From: Caldifarciminota bacterium
Lineage (GTDB): Bacteria > Hydrothermota > Tepidihabitantia > SM23-42
Assembly (NCBI GenBank): GCA_030671005.1
Contig: DAOVAN010000010.1
Location: 1 to 21,757 of the forward strand
Direction of reading: 5' to 3'
Length of the DNA: 21,757 nt
Positions 1 to 8,882 of this stretch are shown in pieces. The position numbers were made by a program, and so were the translations under genes. The notes under the pieces are model-generated. The model saw nothing but the letters and a program-made list of their open reading frames with translations, was not told where the DNA came from and searched no databases. Positions within the stretch are counted from its first letter, which is position 1, and every line of letters starts with the position of its first letter.

Positions 1-2
1 CA

Positions 3-914
3 CGCCGGGTCTGCGAGATATTACACGAACTGGGTGTAAAGGCGGCAGTGATACGCCACCCTATGCCTTATGGTGATCTTAAGAAGCAAACCGTACAGAA
101 GTTCTCTACGTTAGAAGACCTGGACAAACACAATTGCACGATTGAGGAAAGAGAGGAGTATGAACCACACATCATCAGAGGCACCACGGTTTTCGCGGGC
201 GTCGACTATGGTTTGATATTGAAACAGGCAGAGAAGATTTCCGAGGTAATTGTCTGGGACGGCGGCAATAATGATCTCTCGTTCTATGACCCAAATCTCC
301 ATATCGTTGTTGTAGATCCGTTCCGTGTCGGGGATGAAAGTACTTACCATCCAGGAGAAACGAATGTCCGGAGGGCTGATGTGGTACTTATAAAAAAAAT
401 CGACACTGCACCCCGATCGAGTATTGAACTCCTTAAGGAAAACATCAAAAGACTCAACGCAGATGCGACGATATTGGAAGCAGCTTCCCCTGCTCTAGCC
501 GATAAGCCAGAGCTAATAGCAAACAAGAAGGTAGTAGTCATTGAAGATGGTCCTACCCTCACCCACGGCGGTATGTCCTTCGGTGCCGGCATCGTTGCGG
601 CTAAGAAATACCGAGCCAAGAAAATCGTGGATCCAAGACCCTACGTAGTTGGTTCGATCAAAGACGCATACAAGAAATTCGCGCAAATCGGCGACCTGAT
701 TCCAGCACTGGGCTATAGCAAGAAACAGATAAGAGAACTCGAATCCAGTATCAACAACACACCCGCGGACTCAATAATTATGGCGACTCCGGTGGATTTG
801 AGAAAATTCACAAAATTGAACAAACCAGCGGCAAAGATTGATTATGAACTAGAGGAGAGATTCGGTCCACGACTCGATGTCATCTTGAAGAAGTATTTAA
901 AGCTTAGGCGTTAA
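3..914 (+). CDS. GTPase of the cyclic 2,3-diphosphoglycerate synthetase-like family (COG2403 type), 5' end missing
   Basis: The reading frame is open to the left edge of the window, so this is the C-terminal part of a longer protein (about 303 codons visible). The GTG at 48 is probably an internal Val, because coding-like sequence (RRVCEILHELGVKAAVIRHP) runs through it. The part seen resembles predicted GTPases related to archaeal cyclic 2,3-diphosphoglycerate synthetase. It contains a Walker-B-like strand (VIVWDGGNND), the segment HIVVVDPFRVGDE, a strand ending in KKIDTA that looks like the base-specificity region, and a Gly-rich stretch THGGMSFGAG. The N-terminal P-loop would lie outside the window. 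It ends 48 bp before ppdK on the same strand, so co-transcription is likely. Family assignment is by recognised sequence style; substrate is unknown and cyclic 2,3-DPG synthesis is not shown. Confidence 0.75.
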   Translation, partial: RRVCEILHELGVKAAVIRHPMPYGDLKKQTVQKFSTLEDLDKHNCTIEEREEYEPHIIRGTTVFAGVDYGLILKQAEKISEVIVWDGGNNDLSFYDPNLHIVVVDPFRVGDESTYHPGETNVRRADVVLIKKIDTAPRSSIELLKENIKRLNADATILEAASPALADKPELIANKKVVVIEDGPTLTHGGMSFGAGIVAAKKYRAKKIVDPRPYVVGSIKDAYKKFAQIGDLIPALGYSKKQIRELESSINNTPADSIIMATPVDLRKFTKLNKPAAKIDYELEERFGPRLDVILKKYLKLRR

Positions 915-962
915 TATATAGGCAGTCCCCATGTCTAAAAACGTGCGGCGAAAGGAGCAAAA

Positions 963-3734
963 ATGACAAAAAGATTTGTCTATGATTTTGGTGGCAAAAA
1001 ATCCCAAGGCAACGCGAAGATGAAAAAACTGCTCGGTGGCAAAGGCGCAAACCTTGCGGAAATGACAAACCTCAGAATCCACGTGCCCCCGGGTTTTACT
1101 ATCACAACTGAAGTCTGCCTTTACTACTATAAGCACAAGCGTACTCTGCCTAAGAAACTGAAAGCGGATGTTAAAAAGTCGCTTCGCCGAGTCGAGATGC
1201 TTCTGAGCAGAAAATTCGGCAATCCCCGTGACCCGCTCCTCGTTTCAGTAAGATCGGGTGCGCGCCGCTCTATGCCGGGCATGATGGAAACAGTCCTCAA
1301 TATCGGGCTGACCACCAAGACTATCCCTGGTTTGATAAAGCAGAGCGGTGACGAACGATTTGTCTACGATGCATACCGACGTCTCATCATGATGTATTCT
1401 GATGTCGTTATGGAAAAAGCTGCCGGCATTGAACCAAAGGATGAGAAATCAGCCATCCGGCGGCAACTCGAAAAGATAATGGATCAGATGAAGCGTGAAA
1501 AAGGCTACAGCAGTGATCTCGATCTGAGCGCGAGTGATCTCAAAGAACTCTGCACTAGATTCAAGGTGAGAATTAAGCAAGTGCTGAAGCACGACTTTCC
1601 TGATGACCACCACAAGCAATTGTGGGGTGGTATTGGTGCCGTATTCGCATCATGGAATGGCAAGCGGGCAGTGAGTTACCGCCGTATTGAGAACATCCCT
1701 GACGACTGGGGCACTGCAGTCAACGTACAGGCAATGGTTTTTGGCAACATGGGCATAGAATCTGCGACCGGTGTCGGCTTCACCAGAAACCCGGGTAATG
1801 GTGAGAATGATTTCTATGGTGAATATTTGATCAATGCACAAGGTGAGGATGTCGTAGCCGGAATACGAACACCGGCACCGATAAATGAGTACTCGAAGTC
1901 TGACCACAACAAAGACCTAATGACCCTAGAAACGGCCATGCCTCGTATCTATAAGGAATTGAACGGTCACCAGAAACGTCTGGAGAAACACTACAAAGAC
2001 ATGCAGGACATCGAGTTCACGATCGAAAATGGTGTACTATATATGCTTCAAACAAGAGTCGGCAAGAGAAACGGACCAGCCGCAGTCAAAATGGCTATGG
2101 ACATGCTGAAGGAAGAATTGATATCCAAGGAAGAGGCGGTAATGCGTGTCACGCCACAACAGCTTGATGAATTACTACACCCGATGGTCGACCCAAAGGC
2201 TGAAATGGCACAAAAACCAATTGCCAAGGGATTACCGGCTGGGCCCGGTGGCGCCGCTGGCCAGATCGTGTTTACGTCGAGCGATGCGGTGGCTTGGACA
2301 AAACAAGGCAAGCAGGTGTTGCTGGTTCGCGAAGAGACAAATCCAGAAGACGTTGAAGGCATGAGAGCAGCCAAAGCGATCCTAACCGCACGAGGTGGTA
2401 TGACTTCTCACGCGGCGCTCGTCGCCCGCGGTTGGGGCAAGTGCTGCATCGTCGGTTGCGGCGCGCTGTGTATCAACTATGAGAAGAAAGAAGCTGAGGT
2501 GGCGGGAAAGAAATACAAGGAAGGCGACTGGATAACCCTGAACGGTACGAAGGGAAACGTCTATGAAGGCAAACTCCCGATGATGGACTCGACTGAAGAG
2601 AATGTGTTGCTGCATAAGTTTCTCAAAGTTTGTGATTCGTTGCGCAGATTGGACGTTCGAGCAAACGCCGATACACCAGATGATGCAAGGCGTGCCCGTA
2701 GCTTTGGCGCTCAGGGCATCGGCCTGATGCGTACCGAACACATGTTCTATGGCAAGGGCACTGAAGAGCCCCTATTCAGATTACGCAAGATGATCGTCTC
2801 CAACACGCCAGAAGAAAGGGCGCAGGCCGTCACCGAACTATATCCATACGTCAAGAAAGACATCAAGGGTGTCCTCGAAGCAATGGATGGTTTGCCCGTT
2901 GTCATGCGTTTACTCGACCCGCCTTTGCATGAATTTGTCCCCCGCGAAAGATCAGCGCTCGAACAACTCGCAAAAGAGCTTCGCATATCACCGGAAGATC
3001 TCATCAAGCGTGCCGATGCGCTGCACGAATCAAACCCGATGATGGGACATCGCGGAGTACGGCTCGGTATAACCTACCCAGAGATCACCACGATGCAAGT
3101 GCGCGCAATCTTCGAGGCTGCGGCTGAACTGATCAAAGAAGGCAAAGCTCCGTACCCAGAAATAATGGTCCCGGTTGTCGCCGAGGCCAAAGAACTGGAG
3201 AGCCAGAAAGAGATCGTCGATAGAATCTACGCTGAAGTCCTAAAAAAATACAAACTGAAAAAAATCAAACACATGTACGGAACGATGATTGAAATTCCCC
3301 GGGCATGCATCGTTGCTGATCAGATCGCGCAAACGGTCGAGTTCTTCTCCTATGGTACTAATGATTTAACTCAGATGGGTTTCGGATTTTCCCGCGACGA
3401 CGTTGGTGGCTTCTTACCCGACTACATTAATAAAGGCATACTTCCTGAGGATCCTTTTCAGAGTATTGATCAATCAGGGATCGGTGAGCTGATAAAAATT
3501 GGAATCGAACGAGGACGAAAAACATCTCCACAGCTGGAGATCGGGATATGCGGCGAACATGGTGGCGAACCCCGCTCCGTACACTTCTGTCATCGCGTGG
3601 GGATGAATTATGTATCGTGTTCTCCGTTTCGTGTGCCCATTGCACGCCTGGCCGCGGCACAAGCTGTCATCTTGTACAAGAGCAAGAAAAGAACAAACAG
3701 GCAAGCAAGGAAAAAGAGAAGCAAGAAGAAGTAG
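963..3734 (+). CDS. ppdK: Pyruvate, phosphate dikinase
   Basis: Catalyses ATP + phosphate + pyruvate to AMP + PPi + PEP, reversibly, in the cytoplasm. At 923 residues it has full family length (usually 870-900). The N-terminal ATP-grasp region starts with FGGKKSQGNAKMKKLLGGKG and includes VSVRSGARRSMPGMMETVLN near residues 95-113. The swivelling domain carries the phosphohistidine motif GGMTSHAALVARGWGK, with His483 as the phosphate carrier; Thr481 is the position regulated by phosphorylation in plant and some bacterial homologues. The C-terminal TIM barrel has GLMRTEHMF, EIMVPVV, SYGTNDLTQ and GICGEHGG, with the catalytic Cys at 863. A good Shine-Dalgarno (AAAGGAG, 5 nt spacing) supports the ATG at 963. 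The last 20 residues form an unusual Lys/Arg-rich tail absent from the textbook enzyme. The next gene begins 36 bp downstream on the same strand. Confidence 0.98.
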   Translation: MTKRFVYDFGGKKSQGNAKMKKLLGGKGANLAEMTNLRIHVPPGFTITTEVCLYYYKHKRTLPKKLKADVKKSLRRVEMLLSRKFGNPRDPLLVSVRSGARRSMPGMMETVLNIGLTTKTIPGLIKQSGDERFVYDAYRRLIMMYSDVVMEKAAGIEPKDEKSAIRRQLEKIMDQMKREKGYSSDLDLSASDLKELCTRFKVRIKQVLKHDFPDDHHKQLWGGIGAVFASWNGKRAVSYRRIENIPDDWGTAVNVQAMVFGNMGIESATGVGFTRNPGNGENDFYGEYLINAQGEDVVAGIRTPAPINEYSKSDHNKDLMTLETAMPRIYKELNGHQKRLEKHYKDMQDIEFTIENGVLYMLQTRVGKRNGPAAVKMAMDMLKEELISKEEAVMRVTPQQLDELLHPMVDPKAEMAQKPIAKGLPAGPGGAAGQIVFTSSDAVAWTKQGKQVLLVREETNPEDVEGMRAAKAILTARGGMTSHAALVARGWGKCCIVGCGALCINYEKKEAEVAGKKYKEGDWITLNGTKGNVYEGKLPMMDSTEENVLLHKFLKVCDSLRRLDVRANADTPDDARRARSFGAQGIGLMRTEHMFYGKGTEEPLFRLRKMIVSNTPEERAQAVTELYPYVKKDIKGVLEAMDGLPVVMRLLDPPLHEFVPRERSALEQLAKELRISPEDLIKRADALHESNPMMGHRGVRLGITYPEITTMQVRAIFEAAAELIKEGKAPYPEIMVPVVAEAKELESQKEIVDRIYAEVLKKYKLKKIKHMYGTMIEIPRACIVADQIAQTVEFFSYGTNDLTQMGFGFSRDDVGGFLPDYINKGILPEDPFQSIDQSGIGELIKIGIERGRKTSPQLEIGICGEHGGEPRSVHFCHRVGMNYVSCSPFRVPIARLAAAQAVILYKSKKRTNRQARKKRSKKK

Positions 3735-3770
3735 TCAGGAGCAGAAGATCCTACATCTTAATGAATTGAG

Positions 3771-6608
3771 ATGTGGGCTCTTCCGTGTATCATGGACAAA
3801 AACAGCTCTTCTGCATCACATCGAAGACCCAACACCGGATTGTTCTACTTTTTTTTCTTTCTATCCGGTGTAACTGCACTCATCTACGAAACTGCATTCG
3901 CGCGTCAGTTAGGGCTCATCTTCGGCAGCACGCTCACCGGGGTTTCGGTTGTGCTAGCAGTCTTCTTTGGAGGCTTGGCACTAGGTGCCCTACTGCTCGG
4001 ACCCCGCGCCGACCGTTATGCTCCTCTAAGGCTGTACGGTTTCCTCGAAATAGGTATTGGAATCTGGGCGATCGTCGCGGTGTTGCTCATTCCCGGCATC
4101 CGTGGACTCTATGCCGGTCTCACCTCGAACCTACAGCTATCGCTCGGTGGTCGCACGCTCATACAGAGCATTTTGAGTGCTCTCGTATTGCTCCCGACCA
4201 CGATATTGATGGGTGCTACCCTACCTGCACTGTCTCGTGGTTTAACAAAAACATTGGGACACCGATTCAAGGATATTGGCATGCTCTACGGCATCAATAC
4301 CATCGGTGCAACCGCAGGCACTCTGCTATGCGGCTTTCTACTTTTAGAAAACCTAGGATATTTGAAAACAATCATGGCAGCCATGGTGGCCAATTTTGTC
4401 ATTGGCGTTGCCGCCTTGATGTTAGCGTCAAGCAAGGGTCAAGCAGCAGTTAAAATCAAATCGCAGCCGGAAGAGTCGAAAGGTGGCATTGAATCACAGA
4501 CCAGCAGCAATAAGAGTTCTAATCTGCAGTTAGTCATCCTGTTCATGGCAACCATTTCTGGTTTCGCCGCCCTGGGATATGAGGTTGTTTGGTTCAGAAC
4601 CTTGATATTCACGGTCGTAACCGACACATACGCATTTGCCTTGATGTTGGGAACATACCTGCTGGGGATAGGCGGCGGTAGCATAATCGCCGCACGACGA
4701 TTCCGAAAACCAAGGAGGAGAAGCCAAGATTCTAATACGTGGTTCGAACTGGGCATACTCGAAATAACCGTTGCCCTATTGGTAGTCATAGGTTTCACAA
4801 CCCTCATCTGGCTCAACGTACAACTCCCGAGGCCGCCGACCTCTGATCCAACATTCTGGGCAAAAACATTACGGAACACTACACTGCAAGCACTATCCTT
4901 GATTCTTCCGACAACACTGGTTCTCGGTTATGCCTTTCCTTTGATGGTATCACTTTATACAACCAACATGAAGAAAATGGGTCGCCAGGTGGGTAGAGTC
5001 ACTGCCTTCAATACTTTCGGAGGCATAATCGGCAGCCTGTCCGCAGGTTTCATACTCATCCCTCTAGCTGGCATCCAGACAAGCCTGCTCATACTCGCAG
5101 GGTTCTCCGCATCCATCGGTTTAGTGGTTTTTTTCTTCGGGCCGATAGGACAGAGGAAAAGAGCAATCGCTATCGCCGTTGCGGTCCCGGCCCTACTAAT
5201 CACCGCTCTCTTATTCCCTATGCGTCCTCACTTTGGTTTCCAGCAAATACCTACTCACGAAAGAGCAAAACTACTCTTTTACCGTGAAAGTGCGGACCAA
5301 ACCGTAATGGTCACCGAGGACATGGGCGACCGGAGCATACGGAGATTGTTGATCAATCAACAGCAGGCAACATCTACATACTTGCCGGGCCAGCGCAAGA
5401 ATCATCTCATGGGACACTTACCGCTTTGGGCATGTTCTGATGCGCGAAAGGCACTCGTCATTTGTTTTGGGAGTGGCGGCACGTTCGGTGCGCTGGGACT
5501 CTATGATCTGGATCGGGTCGACTGCGTAGAAATCTGCTCTGCGGTCATCGACGCCGCCTCGTATTTCAAGGAATGGAATGGAGACGTACTCAGCCGTAAG
5601 CATGTACGCATAATTATCGACGACGGACGCAGTTATCTCCTAACGACAAAAGAAGAGTACGATATTATTACACTAGAACCGATGCATCCTGGATTAAAGG
5701 GAGTCTCTGCACTCTACAGTGTCGAATTCTATCAAGAGGCGAAGAATAAATTGAAGCCGAAAGGCGTACTCTGCCAGTGGATACCGTTATATAGCATGAC
5801 CGGTCAGGATGCCCGAGCTCTGCTCGCCACGGCAGTAAGAGTATTCCCCCAGAGCAGTCTATGGATCGTCGGCAGTGAAGGTATCATACTATGCGCGCGT
5901 GACTCCCTTCATATCGACTGGGAATGGCTGATGCGTCAGGTGTCTGATCCGATGATCAACGAGACGCTTAAAAAGGTATACCTCGACAATCCTTGGACTC
6001 TGCTCTCAGGGTATCTTTTGGGTCCTGAGGGTTTAAAACAGTATACAAAAGATGTCTCGCCGATCCGGGACGATCACCCTTTCATTGAGTATTCAATACC
6101 TCGTCACCAACACATTTTCCCCTGGGACGACATTCTCCTCTTGGCGGCGAACCGAGAGTCACCCCTGCACATTGTGAAAGGCTTGACCGCATCAGAAACT
6201 AGAGCATTGCACGAAACATGGATGGCCAAAAAGGACAGTTGGACAGCCCGCGACCGTGGTTTCGCTGCCATCTCAAAGGGTGACTATGCCGCGGCCAGAG
6301 ATTACTTAGAAGCCGCGTACGCGGACAACCCAGAAGACCGCTATGCAGCCTACTTTCTCAAGGAAATCTACTGGCGATATGGTGTAAGACTAAGTCGCCG
6401 ACGACAGTGGGCAGAAGCCGTACGATTCTATACCCGGGCGGCCAGTCTGGACCCTGATGACCCCCAGGCACGTTTCTACCTCGGGGTCGCTTTGTATAAC
6501 GCCGGCCGTGTCTCCGATGCGCTTTCTGAAATCCGCCGGGCGCTTCAGTTACAACCAGATTTTGAAGAAGCACTAAATTTTCTACAGAGGTTCAAAAAAC
6601 CGCAGTAA
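3771..6608 (+). CDS. Polytopic membrane protein: MFS-like region + spermidine-synthase-like domain + C-terminal TPRs
   Basis: A 945-residue three-part fusion. Residues about 22-220 and 252-482 hold many hydrophobic helices in two blocks split by a polar Ser/Lys-rich linker, as in MFS-like fused spermidine synthases. Residues about 500-780 form a class I SAM-type Rossmann fold: nucleotide loop FGSGGTFG (566-573), acidic E587 at the end of strand 2, DDGRSYLL at 617-624, and FYQEAKNKLKPKGVLCQW. Residues about 825-940 are TPR helices (AEAVRFYTRAASLDPDDPQA). The aminopropyltransferase catalytic Asp motif (family pattern near I-x-D-SSDP) reads ITLEPMHPG at 633-641, so polyamine synthesis is doubtful. 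Start is uncertain: ATG 3771 and ATG 3792 are both in frame and neither has a clear Shine-Dalgarno. It lies 36 bp after ppdK and is probably co-transcribed. The substrate is unknown. Confidence 0.9.
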   Translation: MWALPCIMDKNSSSASHRRPNTGLFYFFFFLSGVTALIYETAFARQLGLIFGSTLTGVSVVLAVFFGGLALGALLLGPRADRYAPLRLYGFLEIGIGIWAIVAVLLIPGIRGLYAGLTSNLQLSLGGRTLIQSILSALVLLPTTILMGATLPALSRGLTKTLGHRFKDIGMLYGINTIGATAGTLLCGFLLLENLGYLKTIMAAMVANFVIGVAALMLASSKGQAAVKIKSQPEESKGGIESQTSSNKSSNLQLVILFMATISGFAALGYEVVWFRTLIFTVVTDTYAFALMLGTYLLGIGGGSIIAARRFRKPRRRSQDSNTWFELGILEITVALLVVIGFTTLIWLNVQLPRPPTSDPTFWAKTLRNTTLQALSLILPTTLVLGYAFPLMVSLYTTNMKKMGRQVGRVTAFNTFGGIIGSLSAGFILIPLAGIQTSLLILAGFSASIGLVVFFFGPIGQRKRAIAIAVAVPALLITALLFPMRPHFGFQQIPTHERAKLLFYRESADQTVMVTEDMGDRSIRRLLINQQQATSTYLPGQRKNHLMGHLPLWACSDARKALVICFGSGGTFGALGLYDLDRVDCVEICSAVIDAASYFKEWNGDVLSRKHVRIIIDDGRSYLLTTKEEYDIITLEPMHPGLKGVSALYSVEFYQEAKNKLKPKGVLCQWIPLYSMTGQDARALLATAVRVFPQSSLWIVGSEGIILCARDSLHIDWEWLMRQVSDPMINETLKKVYLDNPWTLLSGYLLGPEGLKQYTKDVSPIRDDHPFIEYSIPRHQHIFPWDDILLLAANRESPLHIVKGLTASETRALHETWMAKKDSWTARDRGFAAISKGDYAAARDYLEAAYADNPEDRYAAYFLKEIYWRYGVRLSRRRQWAEAVRFYTRAASLDPDDPQARFYLGVALYNAGRVSDALSEIRRALQLQPDFEEALNFLQRFKKPQ

Positions 6609-6692
6609 CGTCTCATAATAAAGATTTCGGGTAAAAATATCGCAGTGGATTTGTCTAAATCAAAAAAGCAAGAAAAACCTTTTCGCAGTAAG

Positions 6693-7067
6693 CTATTCAC
6701 TCTTGGTCAGCTTTGATTTGAGATCGTTCAACAACTCTATCGCCTCATCGAGTTGTCCGGTGTCAATCAATTGGCTGATTCTTGCCTTGTATTCCAGCTT
6801 TATCGACGCATCCCCTCCAGCACCAAGGCTATCAATATCAAACTCGTGCATCCCGTCGGTCCTGAATTCCCTCACAGGCTCTTCCTCGATAGGTTCTGTA
6901 TCGGCACGGTCTGGTTCATTAACCACGGGCTGCGGAGGATTCAGCTCCCTCACCTCGATATCGTTTGCCTTTTCCTCGGTGGGTTCCTTCGTTTCCTTAC
7001 CCTCTCTTATTACGTCGAACACCGATCTGAGTTTTCTTTCCTTTTTCAGTTTCTCAATAATATCCAT
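6693..7067 (-). CDS. Acidic 124-residue protein with a C-terminal helical hairpin; unknown function
   Basis: Not recognised. Residues 1-25 are basic and helical (MDIIEKLKKERKLRSVFDVI). Residues about 26-85 are low-complexity, rich in Glu, Pro and Asp, and probably disordered. Residues about 88-122 form two amphipathic helices with the spacing of a single TPR-like unit (KARISQLIDTGQLDEAIELL). It is the last gene of the eight-gene - strand cluster, starting 21 nt after the stop of the coiled-coil/TPR gene. An AGGTG Shine-Dalgarno precedes the ATG. Domain order suggests an adaptor with a docking helix at each end and a flexible middle, which is inference. It converges with the membrane fusion gene, 84 bp away. 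Confidence 0.8.
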   Translation of the reverse strand: MDIIEKLKKERKLRSVFDVIREGKETKEPTEEKANDIEVRELNPPQPVVNEPDRADTEPIEEEPVREFRTDGMHEFDIDSLGAGGDASIKLEYKARISQLIDTGQLDEAIELLNDLKSKLTKSE

Positions 7068-7088
7068 TGTTACACCTGCCGACCTTTC

Positions 7089-8882
7089 TTATGTCTCTAT
7101 TTTCCCTTCTTTGTATAACTGAACCGATTCTCTCGCTTCCTGATTGGATGGATCGATCTCGAGGGCTCGGTTATACGCACTCAATGCATCATCAAATCTC
7201 TCTAATTCAATGAGCGCCTTTCCCAAATTGACGTAAGCCAGTGCGTTATTCACGTTCTTCTTGACCGATTCTTCAAATGACACGACCGCCTCATCCACTT
7301 TCTTCATCTTCAGAAACAACAGACCCAGATTATTATGTAGCTCAGAGAACTCGGGCTCCAACTTCAGTGCTGCAACGTAAGCATTCTTCGAATCCTCATA
7401 TCTACCCAACTCGGTAAGAATCAGACCCTTCAGATTCAGATACTCAGCGGTCTTATCGATCTCAATAGCCTTGTCTATTTCACTGGAGGCGAGCTCGTAG
7501 TTGCCCCGATAATAGTAGAGTGTTGCCCGGTCAAAATGATCGAGCGCCGTCCTCTTCCGGTTGAGCTCCTGCTCCTTCTCGAACCTCTGTTCCTCGTTCT
7601 GTAGAAACGACCTCATGTTCTCGAGTATATCCTTTGTATAACCAGATAATTCAGTCTGACGGTCGAGAGATTCCTTGAATTCGTGCGATATCTTCTCGGT
7701 CATATCACCCAGCCGGTTCTTCAAGTCTTCGAATTTTTCAGTGAGTTTAGCGACGTCGCTGAAAGTCTTTTCATATTGCGTCGCGACCGAACTCATCTGA
7801 TTCTTCGTTTCTGCTGTCACATTACTCAATGACGTTGTCATCGATGCACCAATTTCTTCTACACCCTTTCTCATACCCTCGGCCAAGCCCGCGATCTTAC
7901 CCAACGATTCCAGATAGTTGTTATTCAGATTATTCACCATCTCGACCATCTTCTCTAGACTCTCCGATGATTTGGCAAATAGCTCCCTGACCTGTCCGAC
8001 CTCACCCTGCAAATTATTCAGTGCGAGGACCTGATCTGCCTTCAGATTCACTACCGCATCCTTCACGCCTTCAATATGCCCCTTCATCTCCTCTCCGAAT
8101 TTATCGGCCGTAGTCGACGCTTCAAAACGTAGCTCGTTAATGACATTCTTCATCGCATCATCGATACTCCCAATTTTCTCAATAAGCGCTTGATTCCGTG
8201 CACCATCTGCTTCTGACATCTCAGAGAAGTACTTACCGAAATCATCGAGTCTTGTAGCAATGCCCTGTATCGCCCCGGCATTCCGATTCTTCATATCCGC
8301 GATTTCATCCTTGAGTCGCTCGCTCATATTGTTTATACCAGTCAAGAGATCATCTGAAAGCCGCATATTCGTCGTATTCATTTCACTGAACCGTTCCTGC
8401 AGTGATTGAACCGCCGATTTTACACCCTCACCCTGATTGCCAATAACGTCACCTAAGGGCAAAAGAATACCCGTGACATTCTGACTCATTTCCTTTATAA
8501 CGGCCTTTTGTTCCTCAAACTTGCTATTGAATGCTTCTATTATCTTATCAAAACCTAAAATCATAACCTCGATCTGTTTCTGCTGGACATCAAGACGACT
8601 CAAAACCGCCTCTTGCATTTTCTCCACCGCACCTGACACGCCCTCGCGCAAAGCCTCCGCGCGCTGAAATATTACGTCTCTAATTTCCTTAGCACCCTTC
8701 TTGTAATCGTCGATGAGTACACCTGTTTTCATGTTTGACGAAAGAAGTGAACATAATTTCGTGGCGCTGTCATAAACCATGCACTCATTCTTCATGCACG
8801 TAAGTAGTTCAAGTTCCTCATCCACCTTCTTACCATCATCGTCGTAAACATCTCTTCTCTTGATCAGAAAGGGACACTTCAT
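7089..8882 (-). CDS. Cys-cluster / long coiled-coil / TPR protein
   Basis: 597 residues, no signal peptide and no membrane segment, so cytoplasmic. Near the N-terminus four cysteines (C3, C29, C34, C44; spacing C-X25-C-X4-C-X9-C) could bind a metal or Fe-S cluster. Residues about 60-440 are heptad-like and rich in Glu, Lys, Ser and Met, with an overall look similar to chemoreceptor signalling helices, though I do not see the conserved MCP hairpin tip. Residues about 444-590 carry four TPRs (for example YLNLKGLILTELGRYEDSKN and LAYVNLGKALIELERFDDAL). ATG 8882 is preferred over GTG 8885 because GGGAGG lies 5 nt upstream of the ATG but only 2 nt from the GTG. The ATG overlaps the upstream TGA as TGATG, indicating translational coupling. 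Function unknown; likely a dimeric scaffold. Confidence 0.88.
   Translation of the reverse strand: MKCPFLIKRRDVYDDDGKKVDEELELLTCMKNECMVYDSATKLCSLLSSNMKTGVLIDDYKKGAKEIRDVIFQRAEALREGVSGAVEKMQEAVLSRLDVQQKQIEVMILGFDKIIEAFNSKFEEQKAVIKEMSQNVTGILLPLGDVIGNQGEGVKSAVQSLQERFSEMNTTNMRLSDDLLTGINNMSERLKDEIADMKNRNAGAIQGIATRLDDFGKYFSEMSEADGARNQALIEKIGSIDDAMKNVINELRFEASTTADKFGEEMKGHIEGVKDAVVNLKADQVLALNNLQGEVGQVRELFAKSSESLEKMVEMVNNLNNNYLESLGKIAGLAEGMRKGVEEIGASMTTSLSNVTAETKNQMSSVATQYEKTFSDVAKLTEKFEDLKNRLGDMTEKISHEFKESLDRQTELSGYTKDILENMRSFLQNEEQRFEKEQELNRKRTALDHFDRATLYYYRGNYELASSEIDKAIEIDKTAEYLNLKGLILTELGRYEDSKNAYVAALKLEPEFSELHNNLGLLFLKMKKVDEAVVSFEESVKKNVNNALAYVNLGKALIELERFDDALSAYNRALEIDPSNQEARESVQLYKEGKIET

Noticed and set aside
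931..966. An 11-codon ORF (MSKNVRRKEQK) whose TGA overlaps the ppdK ATG, like a leader peptide.
   Set aside because: No Shine-Dalgarno of its own, and the ppdK Shine-Dalgarno lies inside it; too short to separate from chance.
3773..4453. 226-codon + strand ORF inside the membrane fusion gene.
   Set aside because: Rich in His, Cys, Arg and Trp, with no motif; the overlapping frame has clear membrane helices and family motifs.
6609..6692. Possible bidirectional terminator between convergent genes (GATTT/AAATC hairpin at 6648-6661, several A/T runs).
   Set aside because: The stem is only 5 A+T-rich pairs, and the T-run lies on the wrong side for a standard terminator on either strand.
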